A DNA stretch of 64,000 nucleotides from Neobacillus cucumis. GTDB taxonomy: Bacteria; Bacillota; Bacilli; Bacillales_B; DSM-18226. The position numbers and the translations under genes are program-made. The DNA lies in the NCBI RefSeq assembly GCF_016107705.1, contig NZ_JAEHGC010000019.1, positions 1 through 64,000 of the forward strand, written 5' to 3'. Of the stretch, positions 54,864 through 63,414 are shown piece after piece (position 1 is the first letter of the stretch; every line of letters begins with the position of its first letter). The notes below the pieces were generated by a model. The model ran no database searches, had not been told where the DNA came from, and saw only the letters and a list, made by a program, of their open reading frames with translations.

Positions 54864-54878
54864 TAAGTCTACATACGT

Positions 54879-55793
54879 TTAGGTCCGTTTTACCGCTGAT
54901 AAAATAAAAATGGTCGCAAGAATGGAGGCAGCACCGATCCATTCAAAAACACCGAATGGAACATGAAGCCAGGCTACTGCTAAAAACGCTGCAGATAAGG
55001 GTTCTACACATGCTAAGAGGCTTGCTTCTGAAGCTTCAATGTATTTTAGGCTTTCCATATAGCAAAAAAAGGCGACTAACGTACCAAAGATTACTACAAA
55101 AAGAACCGCCATCAACGCAGAGAACGACCAAGACCCACTAAATTGCCAAGGCGGCTGAAAAAAACTGAAAACTACACCGCCAATCAGCATCCCCCAGCCC
55201 GTTGTAATCAAAGAACCCCATGTATTTAATAGTTTCCTAGGATATAGGGTATAAAAGGCCAAGGCAAAAGCGGAGAGAATTCCCCAGACAAAGGCCGGTC
55301 CAGAAATCGAAAGCGCCTGGATATTCCCATTTGTAACGAGAAAAAAGGTCCCTAAAAGCGCTAAACCAATGGCGATGATCTCATGTTTAGCAGGTAATAC
55401 CCGTGAACGAAAACAAAGATAACAGGTAATCATCACCGGCGCCAGATATTGAATAATGGTAGCGGTAGCGGCATTTCCTTCTTTTACAGCTGCAAAATAG
55501 GTATACTGAACACCGAGCATTCCAATGATTCCAAACACAACTAATTGCAATACATCTGATTTATTTTTCCATATGGTCCATATATTTTGTTTTCCAACAA
55601 AACGGGAAAATAATAATAACCCCAATCCAGCAAAAAGAAGCCGGATTACGACGAGCCAGCTGACACTGAATCCTTGTTTTTGAAACAAGAACTGTGCGAC
55701 TGTACCCGAAATCCCCCAAAATGAAGCGCCAATGAGTACTAAAATAACTCCCTTGGGCCTGGGGTTCGGCATAACAACAACTTGCGAATCCAA
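54879..55793 (-). CDS. EamA-family (DMT) transporter
   Basis: 304 residues from TTG 55793, GGAGGG 6-7 nt upstream; the frame is open to 55829 without a site. Ten membrane spans in two EamA repeats; GASFWGISGTVAQFLF and LAFYTLYPRKLLNTWG are typical. Substrates in the family include amino acids and metabolites; none can be named here. Convergent with the kinase gene. Confidence 0.88.
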   Translation of the reverse strand: MDSQVVVMPNPRPKGVILVLIGASFWGISGTVAQFLFQKQGFSVSWLVVIRLLFAGLGLLLFSRFVGKQNIWTIWKNKSDVLQLVVFGIIGMLGVQYTYFAAVKEGNAATATIIQYLAPVMITCYLCFRSRVLPAKHEIIAIGLALLGTFFLVTNGNIQALSISGPAFVWGILSAFALAFYTLYPRKLLNTWGSLITTGWGMLIGGVVFSFFQPPWQFSGSWSFSALMAVLFVVIFGTLVAFFCYMESLKYIEASEASLLACVEPLSAAFLAVAWLHVPFGVFEWIGAASILATIFILSAVKRT

Positions 55794-55977
55794 ACCAATC
55801 CCTCCAAAACTCTTCAAAATTACAAACATACTAAATTATAACAATCTTTTTTAGACTTTGGCTATTCAATTTGTTAATATTGGAATCTAGAAAAAGAACA
55901 TTAGTTTTTGTATAATAGTTAAGTAACTCATTTTTTATAGAAAAATATGGAAATCAACAAGTTTTATGGGGGTCTTT

Positions 55978-57303
55978 ATGAATAAAAATAGGTATGTATT
56001 TTGGGGTTTGGTCATTACGACCCTTATATCGGCACTTGATGCCAATATTATGCAAACAGCAAGTCCGACGATCGTGAAACAGCTTGGCGGGATGGAGCTG
56101 TTTGCTTGGATCTTCTCAGTTTATATGCTCGCAAGTACGGTTACCGTGCCGCTATATGGAAAATTATCCGATATGTACGGAAGAAAACGGCTGCTCATCA
56201 TTTCAGTCGCAATCTTTACTATCGGTTCTTTGCTTGCAGGGTTGGCCAATTCAATGGTTTCGTTAATTATTTACCGTGGTATCCAAGGGTTAGGTGCAGG
56301 AGGAATGCTGCCGATCTCGATGATCATTGTCGGTGATTTATTTACGATTGAAAAACGGGGAAAAATTCAAGCTGTCTTTAGCGGGATATGGACATTGTCT
56401 TCAATAGTGGGACCTGTTCTTGGTTCTTTTTTTGTTGAAACCTTAACGTGGAGATGGATTTTCTTTATTAATATTCCGATTGGAATTGCTACTGTTCTTT
56501 GCTTAATCCCCTACAAGGAACAAAATCAATTTAAAAAGACTTATATTGACTATAAAGGTTTTGTTTTATTCGGTCTTTCCATCACGCTTTTATTGCTCGC
56601 CACAAACGTAGCACAACCATTATGGTATGTCGCCTGTGGAATTGTCTGCATGGTTGTATTCCTGCTTGTGGAACGGAAGGTAGAGCAGCCATTTCTTCCA
56701 GTTTCCTTGTTTAAAAATAGAGGAACCTTAATGGTCAATCTTTACATGTTATTTCTCTGTATTTCTTTTTTCGGAACACCGAACTATATCCCTCTGTTTT
56801 TGCAAGAAGGCAGCCATATGAACATTTATCAAAGCGGTTTGATTCTATTAAGCATTGCCATTGGCTGGACGTTCGGAAGTACGCCGGCAGGAAAGTGGAT
56901 TTTACGTTACGGCTATAAAAACTTGTTCATTATTGGTAATCTTATATGTACTCTTGCAGGGCTGATCATCTTTTTCGTCATTAAAGACGTATCCTACTTT
57001 TTATTGTTTGGACTTTTGACTGTTCAAGGATTTGCGTTTGGTTTATTATTCGCCGTTGGAACCATTGCATCACAAGAATTTGTTGAAAATAATATTAAGG
57101 GGATGTCTACTTCCCTGCAAATCTTTATTCGAAACATCGGAACGTCCATAGGGGTAACGGTCATGGGGCTGTTTATCAATCATGCTGCGACGATGGTGAT
57201 AGGGATGAAAAATATTTATCTTTTCGCCTTATGTATCAGTGTGCTATCCATTGTGGTTACGTTTTTAATACCGGCAAAATCATCGGTTGGAAATGAAGGA
57301 TAA
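55978..57303 (+). CDS. MFS drug/metabolite efflux transporter (DHA2/EmrB-like)
   Basis: 441 residues from ATG 55978 with GGGGGTC. LSDMYGRKRLLIISVAIFTIGSLLAG is the loop 2-3 motif, and RGIQGLGAGGMLPIS plus ILGPVLGSFFVE-type motif C (SIVGPVLGSFFV) mark proton antiporters. Likely twelve to fourteen spans; the C-terminus is short for a full DHA2 protein. Probable multidrug exporter; no adjacent repressor is apparent. Confidence 0.85.
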   Translation: MNKNRYVFWGLVITTLISALDANIMQTASPTIVKQLGGMELFAWIFSVYMLASTVTVPLYGKLSDMYGRKRLLIISVAIFTIGSLLAGLANSMVSLIIYRGIQGLGAGGMLPISMIIVGDLFTIEKRGKIQAVFSGIWTLSSIVGPVLGSFFVETLTWRWIFFINIPIGIATVLCLIPYKEQNQFKKTYIDYKGFVLFGLSITLLLLATNVAQPLWYVACGIVCMVVFLLVERKVEQPFLPVSLFKNRGTLMVNLYMLFLCISFFGTPNYIPLFLQEGSHMNIYQSGLILLSIAIGWTFGSTPAGKWILRYGYKNLFIIGNLICTLAGLIIFFVIKDVSYFLLFGLLTVQGFAFGLLFAVGTIASQEFVENNIKGMSTSLQIFIRNIGTSIGVTVMGLFINHAATMVIGMKNIYLFALCISVLSIVVTFLIPAKSSVGNEG

Positions 57304-57340
57304 TCTTTTGAACTAAGCTGGCCATTAGAATAATTAGCAC

Positions 57341-57370
57341 AAAAACCGACTCATTAAAAAGTCGGTTTTT
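57341..57370. terminator. Bidirectional terminator
   Basis: 11-bp perfect stem AAAAACCGACT/AGTCGGTTTTT, 8-nt loop, between convergent genes. Confidence 0.85.
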
Positions 57371-57378
57371 TCGCTTCA

Positions 57379-58347
57379 TTAAGCCACTGATTTTTTAAAA
57401 TTACTTTCTTCATTTTTAATTGAAACATAACTATGCAAAATCATACCAAGAATGACGATCAGAATACCGCACCAAGATAAAGGAGCTGGAATTGGCAGTG
57501 ACAAAAATACTAGTTCACCAGCTAATGTAAAAAGGACTTCCATGGATTGTGTTGCTTCAACTGAAGCTAGTTTTTGAGTATTTCCTCGTACCATATCCGT
57601 TGCTTTGAAAAATAGGACAGTGGCAACGACTCCAGAAAAAAGGGCAACCAATAAAGATTGGAAGACCTGTCCCGTGCTTGGTAAACCTACGGTGAAAAAG
57701 CCATAGAAGGAAAGTAAAAACCAGAACGGAAGACTTGCAAGAGTCATCCCTAATACTCTTTGAAAAGTATCTAAACGCCCTTCACAAATCTCCATCATTT
57801 TACGGTTCCCTAGAGGATATGCAAAAGATGCGATCAGGACAGGTACAACTCCAAGTAATAAATTTTCTAAGGAAAAATGTTTAGAATGTTCAATTTGCAT
57901 TAAAACAATACCTAACAAAATAAAAAATGACATGATGAGACCTTTATAAGGAATTTTACTCCTTGTTTGTATAGGTCCTTTTTTTGTATATATTGTTTCA
58001 AAAAATAACGGTGCGAGTAATGTACCTGATATAATCGTGATTTGCCAAGTACCTGCAATGAGCCAACCAGGAGAATACGCTGATGCTAAGCATAATGGAG
58101 CATAGAATACCCCAAATCCCACAGAACTCCATAGTATCCATGTTCCGGTTTTTTTTCTCATTTCATTTAAAAGCGGACGAAGATTTTTTCTACTTAGTAC
58201 GATACACAGGAGAAAGGGAGCCATAAAGATATATCGCAGCGAAGCACTCCAAATCCAACTGCCGCCAGATAACTCCATAGATGAATTAAGAACAAATGTA
58301 AAAGCAAAAAAGAAGGAGGCACAAATGCCGATTAAAATTGGTTTCAA
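57379..58347 (-). CDS. DMT-superfamily multidrug-efflux-type transporter
   Basis: 322 residues if started at TTG 58347, which has GAGGTG 8 nt upstream; ATG 58368 (329 residues) is a weaker choice. Ten spans, in the group annotated as putative multidrug resistance efflux transporter (EmrE-type, PF13536-like): SGGSWIWSASLRYIFMAPFLL and SFAYPLGNRKMMEICEG. Its promoter carries the same dyad as those of the GntR gene and the SHMT-like gene, so it likely exports the substrate or product of that enzyme. Confidence 0.85.
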   Translation of the reverse strand: MKPILIGICASFFFAFTFVLNSSMELSGGSWIWSASLRYIFMAPFLLCIVLSRKNLRPLLNEMRKKTGTWILWSSVGFGVFYAPLCLASAYSPGWLIAGTWQITIISGTLLAPLFFETIYTKKGPIQTRSKIPYKGLIMSFFILLGIVLMQIEHSKHFSLENLLLGVVPVLIASFAYPLGNRKMMEICEGRLDTFQRVLGMTLASLPFWFLLSFYGFFTVGLPSTGQVFQSLLVALFSGVVATVLFFKATDMVRGNTQKLASVEATQSMEVLFTLAGELVFLSLPIPAPLSWCGILIVILGMILHSYVSIKNEESNFKKSVA

Positions 58348-58418
58348 CTGAAGTTCACCTCTGTTCATTCTCTAAATAATAAATGTTTAATTCTTTTTAT
58401 AATGTCTTTTTCATAAAA

Positions 58419-58461
58419 CCAATATATCGCATAGTGGTTATTAAGGCAATCAGATTATTTT
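58419..58461 (-). promoter_or_regulatory. Promoter of the DMT exporter with GntR-type dyad
   Basis: On the minus strand: TTGCCT, 17-nt spacer, TATATT. The -10 lies in the dyad CCAATAT-N5-ATAGTGG (58419-58437), which on the minus strand reads as TGCGATATATTGG, the core shared with 59541-59553. Confidence 0.6.
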
Positions 58462-58503
58462 TTTCGCTAAAAGGGAAAAATAATTAATAAGGAGGGGCAC
58501 AAA

Positions 58504-58746
58504 ATGACCAAACAAGAGGCTTTGAAAATTATAGTCCTGATTGAATCTGTATATAAAGGCTTTATGACCAAAAATGAAACCATTACTTTTTGGTTCGAAT
58601 ACTGCCCAGATTTAGATTTTACTAAGGTTATGACAAAACTAAAAAGGCATATCCGAACAAATCCTTATCCTCCGACTATTACCGACTTGACTGAAGAAAC
58701 TGTGAACAAACCATTTCAATGGTTACATGAATATAAAACAATTTGA
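58504..58746 (+). CDS. Helicase-loader/inhibitor-like small protein (phage G39P N-domain type)
   Basis: 80 residues, AAGGAGGGG before ATG 58504. The pattern EALKIIVLIESVYKGFMTKN, TFWFEYCPDLDF and the end LKRHIRTNPYPPTITDLTEE is the N-terminal domain of SPP1 G39P-like helicase loaders/inhibitors found in phages and in bacillar genomes. It is a bare domain without the helicase-binding tail. No other phage genes are near, so it could be a phage leftover or a host gene. Confidence 0.65.
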   Translation: MTKQEALKIIVLIESVYKGFMTKNETITFWFEYCPDLDFTKVMTKLKRHIRTNPYPPTITDLTEETVNKPFQWLHEYKTI

Positions 58747-58770
58747 TCCAATTGTTCCCTTACACTACAA

Positions 58771-58810
58771 TTGACATCGGAAAAACTCATTGATATATTG
58801 GTTTTATGAA
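58771..58810 (+). promoter_or_regulatory. GntR gene promoter with no 5' leader
   Basis: TTGACA (58771-58776), 17-nt spacer, TATATT (58794-58799). The predicted start, about 7 nt after the -10, falls on the A of the ATG at 58806. The sequence GATATATTGGTTTTATGA here is shared exactly with the minus strand at 58411-58428. Confidence 0.65.
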
Positions 58811-59459
58811 AACAATTAAAAGCATTGACCGACCTGTATTAAGAGATCAAATATACGAATCTTTGAAAAAAGCAATCATTACCTTGGAATTAGAACCTGG
58901 GAAGCGCATATTGGATAAGGATTTGGCTGCGGAATTTGGGGTCAGTCGAACGCCTGTTAGGGAAGCGCTAAAAAGGCTGGAGGATGAAGGGCTTGTTGAG
59001 TCTTTGCCAGGTTCGCAAACAAGAATCACGAAGATCAATTTGGAGGAGGCCCGGAATGCGTTTACGGTTGTCGCAACTTTAAACAGTTTAGCTGCACGCC
59101 TTGCAATCCCGCAGATTTCTACTGAAGAAATTGAGCGAATGGAAGCCAAAAATAGCGAGTTGCAAAAGGCATTAAAAGAGAAGGATATCATCGGAGCAGT
59201 TGAGGCAGATGACCAATTTCACCACGTTCTCTTAAAAGCTTCTGACAATCCGGAAATAGAAATTGCGCTAGAACGAATAATGCCCAAAATCAGGCGTTTG
59301 GAATTCTCAAAGTTTAGTTCTGTGGATGGTCATCATTCACTCGAGCAGCATCGGCAAATCATTGCAGCTTGTAAAGCAAAAAATAGTAACTTAGCAACTG
59401 CCTTAGTCGAGGAAAATTGGTTGAGTTTAAGCAGGGTTTTAATTGGGGATTCCGAGTAG
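58806..59459 (+). CDS. GntR-family transcription regulator (FadR/FCD subgroup)
   Basis: 217 residues. N-terminal winged helix (RDQIYESLKKAIITLELEPG, AAEFGVSRTPVREALKRLEDEGLV) and a C-terminal all-helical FCD domain with the metal-binding pattern D...H...H (DDQFHHVLL, HHSLEQHRQII). No Shine-Dalgarno sequence precedes the ATG, and the promoter -10 is 6 nt upstream, so the mRNA looks leaderless. The operator repeats in its own promoter and in those of the exporter and the SHMT-like gene suggest it controls all three. Confidence 0.9.
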   Translation: MKTIKSIDRPVLRDQIYESLKKAIITLELEPGKRILDKDLAAEFGVSRTPVREALKRLEDEGLVESLPGSQTRITKINLEEARNAFTVVATLNSLAARLAIPQISTEEIERMEAKNSELQKALKEKDIIGAVEADDQFHHVLLKASDNPEIEIALERIMPKIRRLEFSKFSSVDGHHSLEQHRQIIAACKAKNSNLATALVEENWLSLSRVLIGDSE

Positions 59460-59522
59460 AGTACGGCAAAATGCTGTGCTCTTTTTTATTTAAAAGAATT
59501 AATTGAATTATCAAAAAACAAA

Positions 59523-59559
59523 TTGACTATCTTTCCAATATGCGATATATTGGTTTTTA
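59523..59559 (+). promoter_or_regulatory. Promoter of the SHMT-like gene with perfect dyad
   Basis: TTGACT (59523-59528), 17-nt spacer, TATATT (59546-59551). The dyad CCAATAT-GCGAT-ATATTGG (59535-59553) is perfect in both 7-nt arms and covers the -10. This is the best copy of the three. A leader of ~105 nt follows, with no other feature than a weak TAAGGC/GCCTTA hairpin. Confidence 0.7.
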
Positions 59560-59665
59560 GTAAGGCCCAAAACTTTTTTTACATAAAAAGCCTTAATGTA
59601 CGTTACTCCAAATTCAGTCAGAAGCAAAGCAACACATTCATTGACAAGATTAGGAGGAAATAAAA

Positions 59666-61009
59666 ATGAATACTACGACTACCACCGCTCAAAACTTCGA
59701 TGTGCATGACCAAAAGGTATTAAACTGGGCAAAGGATATCATCGAAAACAGTTCATCACCACGATTAATTCAAAAGGAAATCATTAATGCCGTAGACAGA
59801 AATGCGATATGGAGAGGACAGGAATGTCTCAATTTATTGGCTCCAGAAGCTCCAACAAGCCCGACCGTCCGGCAATTATTAGCATCAGAAGTGGGAACAC
59901 GAGCAGCAGAAGGCCATATTGGTCCAACGCAAAGATGGTTTTCCGGAACAAAATATATCGATGAAATTGAATCCCTTTGCGTGGAATTACTCAAAAAAGT
60001 ATTTAACTGCAATTATGCAGACCATCGTCTTGTCGCAAGCATGATAGGAAACATGACGGTTTATGCCGCCCTAACAAAACCGGGTGACAATATTTTAACA
60101 ATTGCCCAACCGTTAGGTGGTCATTCCAGTAATCGATATGATGGTCCGGCCGGTATCCGCGGCTTGAATATTTATGATGTTCCAATGGACCCGGTAGACT
60201 TGGTGGTAGATATTGATGAATTTGCAAAAGTAGCCAGGCAGGTAAAACCAACATTAGTTACCCTTGGCGCATCGATGACACTTTTCCCATTCCCATTAAA
60301 AGAAATGTCCGAAATCGTCAATGAATGGGGCGGAAAAATATTCTTTGACGGTGCCCACCAACTCGGACTGATCGGAGGTGGTCAATTCCAAGATCCACTT
60401 AACGAAGGTGCTTGCATTATGACAGGTTCAGCAGGGAAAACCTTCAGCGGTCCACAAAGCGGCATTATTGTTTGGAATGATCCAACTCTTACACAACCTG
60501 TTTGCGATACGATTTTCCCAGCGCTTGCGGCTACCCACCAGGTTAACCGTGTGGCTGCACTAGCCGCATCAGTTGCTGAATTCCTCGCTTTCGGCAAAGA
60601 GTATATGGCACAAATTGTTGCCAACTCAAAAGCACTTGCAAAAGCGCTTCATGAAAGAGGGATTACGGTTCTTGGCGCCCATAAAGGTTTTACAGAAACT
60701 CACCAAGTCATTGTTGACGTGAAGAAATTCGGCGGTGGTTTGGATGTGGCCCATAAGCTTGCTAGGGCGAATATCATCACGAACAAAAATTTAATTCCAA
60801 GCGATAAACCGGAAGATTGGGATTTTCCAAGCGGCTTACGGATTGGAACCATCGAAATTACCCGCTTAGGGATGAAGGAAGCAGAAATGGACATCATTGC
60901 AGACTACATCGTCCGAGTCTTAGAGAACCAAGAGCCAGTTGAATCCGTTAGAAAACGTGTTATTGAAATGCGCTCAGGATACCAAAAAATTCATTATTGT
61001 TTTGATTGA
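59666..61009 (+). CDS. SHMT-like PLP enzyme (fold type I)
   Basis: 447 residues, AGGAGGAAAT before ATG 59666. The serine-hydroxymethyltransferase blocks are recognisable but changed: EGHIGPTQRWFSGTKYID, IGNMTVYAALTKPGDNIL, GGHSSNRYDG, FDGAHQLGLIGGG, and the PLP lysine Lys258 in TGSAGKTFSGPQSG, where GlyA has THKTLRGPRGG. It is therefore a paralogue outside the GlyA core, possibly acting on an alpha-substituted serine or another beta-hydroxy amino acid, or as an aldolase. Adjacent regulator and exporter support a dedicated catabolic unit. Confidence 0.82.
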   Translation: MNTTTTTAQNFDVHDQKVLNWAKDIIENSSSPRLIQKEIINAVDRNAIWRGQECLNLLAPEAPTSPTVRQLLASEVGTRAAEGHIGPTQRWFSGTKYIDEIESLCVELLKKVFNCNYADHRLVASMIGNMTVYAALTKPGDNILTIAQPLGGHSSNRYDGPAGIRGLNIYDVPMDPVDLVVDIDEFAKVARQVKPTLVTLGASMTLFPFPLKEMSEIVNEWGGKIFFDGAHQLGLIGGGQFQDPLNEGACIMTGSAGKTFSGPQSGIIVWNDPTLTQPVCDTIFPALAATHQVNRVAALAASVAEFLAFGKEYMAQIVANSKALAKALHERGITVLGAHKGFTETHQVIVDVKKFGGGLDVAHKLARANIITNKNLIPSDKPEDWDFPSGLRIGTIEITRLGMKEAEMDIIADYIVRVLENQEPVESVRKRVIEMRSGYQKIHYCFD

Positions 61010-61031
61010 TATGTACAAAATTCATGAAATA

Positions 61032-61060
61032 CCCCAGACTCCAAGTGGTTCTGGGGTTTT
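61032..61060 (+). terminator. Intrinsic terminator
   Basis: CCCCAGA/TCTGGGG with an inner CC/GG and 4-nt loop, followed by T4. Confidence 0.85.
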
Positions 61061-61091
61061 GAGGTAAAAGTTTGAATAAGGAGAGAGGAAA

Positions 61092-61511
61092 ATGGAGCTT
61101 CAAATTCATCATGTCTTTTCTCAGATCAATTTGGATGAAATGAAAGAGGTCTATGAATCTGTCGGTTGGACAAAACATACCAATGAAATCATTAAACAGG
61201 TGTTCGAAGCAAGTAATGTCAGAGTGTTTGCTTCGGTAAACGGCCGTACGGTTGGATTTGGCAGGGCATTATCAGATGGAGTTTTCAATGCAGCCATTTA
61301 TGATATTGTGGTACATAAGGAGTTTCAAAAATTAGGGATTGCTAAAAGAATCGTTGAAGATCTTCTTGACCAACTGAAAAACATTTCTTGTATTCATTTC
61401 ATTTCAACGACAGGAAATGAAGAATTTTACCGAAAAGCAGGATTTAAAAAAATCAAAACAGGGATGGCGAGGTATTTGAATCCAGTACTTGATTCTGAAT
61501 ATTTAGAGTAG
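61092..61511 (+). CDS. GNAT-family N-acetyltransferase
   Basis: 139 residues. GNAT fold: strand and loop VVHKEFQKLGIAKRIVEDLLDQL holds the acetyl-CoA-binding pyrophosphate motif (degenerate Q-x-x-G-I-A), and NEEFYRKAGFKK is the usual end block. AAGGAGAGAGG precedes ATG 61092. Acceptor unknown. It stands between two terminators, as a single gene, so it is not clearly part of the upstream regulon. Confidence 0.88.
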   Translation: MELQIHHVFSQINLDEMKEVYESVGWTKHTNEIIKQVFEASNVRVFASVNGRTVGFGRALSDGVFNAAIYDIVVHKEFQKLGIAKRIVEDLLDQLKNISCIHFISTTGNEEFYRKAGFKKIKTGMARYLNPVLDSEYLE

Positions 61512-61582
61512 ACCGCCATCATTAAAATATGATAAAATCTGAAACGCAAATAAAATGTGTATTACCGCAAATAAATGTTAGA

Positions 61583-61616
61583 AATCCTGTATTATTTCAA
61601 TAATACGGGATTTTTT
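61583..61616 (+). terminator. Intrinsic terminator
   Basis: Long stem AATCCTGTATTATT/AATAATACGGGATT with one G-U pair and T6. Confidence 0.88.
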
Positions 61617-61706
61617 ATTAGGAAAATCAGGGACATATGTCCTTCCTCTAATTTAAGCACAAGATATATCATTTACATATTGATTGTTAAAAGAGGAGAG
61701 GAATAA

Positions 61707-62132
61707 ATGAAAGGGATTCTATTTGCGTTTTTAGGCGGGGCTTTTATTACCCTTCAAGGTGTTGCGAATGCACGGATCAGTCAAGATATTGGTACTTGGC
61801 AAACCGCAACAATTACTCAATTTACGGGATTCATTGCCGCCTTGGTGATCCTCATGTTTGTCCGTGATGGAAAATGGCAAATGTTTAAACAAGTGAAACC
61901 ATTATATTTGACGGGAGGGGCCTTTGCGGCGGTCATTATCTACAGTAATGTTACGGCTATTCATCATATCGGTATCACTCTTTCAATCGCAGCAATCCTC
62001 ATCGCCCAGCTTGGCCTGACCTTTATCATTGATAGTAAGGGATGGTTTGGTGTGAGGAAGCAGAAGATGAACCTGTCACATTTCATCGGGATTCTGATAA
62101 TGATTGCGGGTGTGTTAATTCTAAAATTTTAA
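61707..62132 (+). CDS. DUF606 (YdcZ-type) DMT transporter subunit
   Basis: 141 residues, four or five spans, GAGGAGAGG before ATG 61707. Family markers: FLGGAFITLQGVANARISQDIGTWQTATI at the N-terminus and GGAFAAVIIYSNVTAIHHIGITLSIAA...QLGLTFIIDSKGWFGV in the middle (each shown in pieces here). Half-size DMT proteins like this are thought to work as dimers. A second family member lies two genes later, so a heterodimer is likely. Confidence 0.86.
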   Translation: MKGILFAFLGGAFITLQGVANARISQDIGTWQTATITQFTGFIAALVILMFVRDGKWQMFKQVKPLYLTGGAFAAVIIYSNVTAIHHIGITLSIAAILIAQLGLTFIIDSKGWFGVRKQKMNLSHFIGILIMIAGVLILKF

Positions 62133-62157
62133 TGGGAACGGTAGGAGAAATCACGGA

Positions 62158-62856
62158 ATGAAAGAAATCAAAAATCAAGAACAATTGAATGATTTTTTGC
62201 AAATGCACGAACTGGAGCCCATTTTTAACGAAAATTTATTACCTTATTTATCACTGTTCCACTTTGAACGAGGCGAAAATATATGTTCTCAAGGAGATGC
62301 TGCAGAGTTTCTATACGTTCTTGTGAAGGGGAAACTTAAAATCTATACAAACTCGGTTGAAGGTAAAACCCTTATTCTCTCTTTTAAGACCCCACTTGAA
62401 GTGATTGGGGATATTGAATACGTCCAAAATATTCATTTTATCAATACAGTTGAGGCCGTATCACCAGTAACTCTGATTGGTGTTCAGCATCACTGGTTGA
62501 AAAAATACGCGAATGACTATTCACCGTTTCTCCAATTTTTACTAAAAATTATTACAGAAAAGTTCCACCTTAAATCCAATTCAATGAGCTTAAGCTTGAT
62601 GTATCCAGTCGAAGTACGTTTAGCCAGTTATTTATTATCGGTTTCATATGATGAAACAAATTCTCTAATGAACAAGCAACTAAGTTCGGTTAATCTTACA
62701 GATACAGCTAATTTCATTGGTACTAGTTATCGACATCTGAATCGAGTCATTCAAAGGTTTTGTGAAGAGGGACTTGTTGAACGTAACAAGGGTTCCATTT
62801 CGGTTAAGGACAGGGAAGGCTTACGGAAGCTTGCCATTCAAAATATATACGAATGA
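62158..62856 (+). CDS. Crp/Fnr-family regulator (YeiL-like)
   Basis: 232 residues. N-terminal cyclic-nucleotide-binding-type jelly roll (RGENICSQGDAAEFLYVLVKGKLKIYT) and a C-terminal helix-turn-helix (LTDTANFIGTSYRHLNRVIQRF). The effector loop lacks the RxxS of cAMP binders. Only one Cys is in the sensor part, so an Fnr-type iron-sulfur site is not apparent. TAGGAG precedes ATG 62158. Sandwiched between two DUF606 genes, with gaps of 25 and 28 nt, so probably regulates them in response to their substrate. Confidence 0.88.
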   Translation: MKEIKNQEQLNDFLQMHELEPIFNENLLPYLSLFHFERGENICSQGDAAEFLYVLVKGKLKIYTNSVEGKTLILSFKTPLEVIGDIEYVQNIHFINTVEAVSPVTLIGVQHHWLKKYANDYSPFLQFLLKIITEKFHLKSNSMSLSLMYPVEVRLASYLLSVSYDETNSLMNKQLSSVNLTDTANFIGTSYRHLNRVIQRFCEEGLVERNKGSISVKDREGLRKLAIQNIYE

Positions 62857-62884
62857 CTATACTTATTAAGGAAGGGGAATTAGG

Positions 62885-63394
62885 ATGGTATTTGGATTAC
62901 TGATATCGCTTCTTGCCGGAGCATTTCTTAGTGTGCAAAACATTTTTAACAGTAAAGTAAATGAACGAGCAGGATCATGGTTAACCACTACACTCGTCCT
63001 AGGAATGGGATTCCTTGCATCATTGATATTTGGATTCATTTTTGAAGGAAAAAATCTATTTGACTTGCAACATATGAAGCCATGGTTTTGGTTCAGCGGT
63101 TTGATTGGTATAGGGGTCGTCATGTGTCTTGTGAATGGGATGCGTTTGCTAGGTCCTACATTTTCCATCTCAATCGTTCTGACATCACAGCTGGGCTTTG
63201 CCTTATTGTGGGACTCTCTTGGCTGGTTTGGACTCGATCAGGTTCCTTTCACTTCTAAAAAATTAATTGGTGTAATCATAATCGTTGCCGGTATTTTGGT
63301 TTTTAAATTTGGAGGAAGTAAGCAAGGGATTTTAAAGAGAGCCACTAGCTCTGGGAATGATGTAAATAATAAAAAACATGGATCTGTTTTATAA
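62885..63394 (+). CDS. DUF606 (YdcZ-type) DMT transporter subunit
   Basis: 169 residues, AAGGAAGGGG before ATG 62885. Same family as the 61707 gene: GAFLSVQNIFNSKVNERAGS, then GPTFSISIVLTSQLGFALL and DSLGWFGL, but with a longer, basic C-terminal tail (GGSKQGILKRATSSGNDVNN). Four to five spans. Likely partner subunit of the first one. Its stop codon is inside the loop of the bidirectional terminator. Confidence 0.86.
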   Translation: MVFGLLISLLAGAFLSVQNIFNSKVNERAGSWLTTTLVLGMGFLASLIFGFIFEGKNLFDLQHMKPWFWFSGLIGIGVVMCLVNGMRLLGPTFSISIVLTSQLGFALLWDSLGWFGLDQVPFTSKKLIGVIIIVAGILVFKFGGSKQGILKRATSSGNDVNNKKHGSVL

Positions 63395-63410
63395 AGATCC
63401 ATGTTTTTTT
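63371..63410. terminator. Bidirectional terminator
   Basis: Perfect 14-bp stem (AAAAAACATGGATC and complement) with an 11-nt loop that includes the end of the DUF606 gene. Confidence 0.9.
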
Positions 63411-63414
63411 ACGA

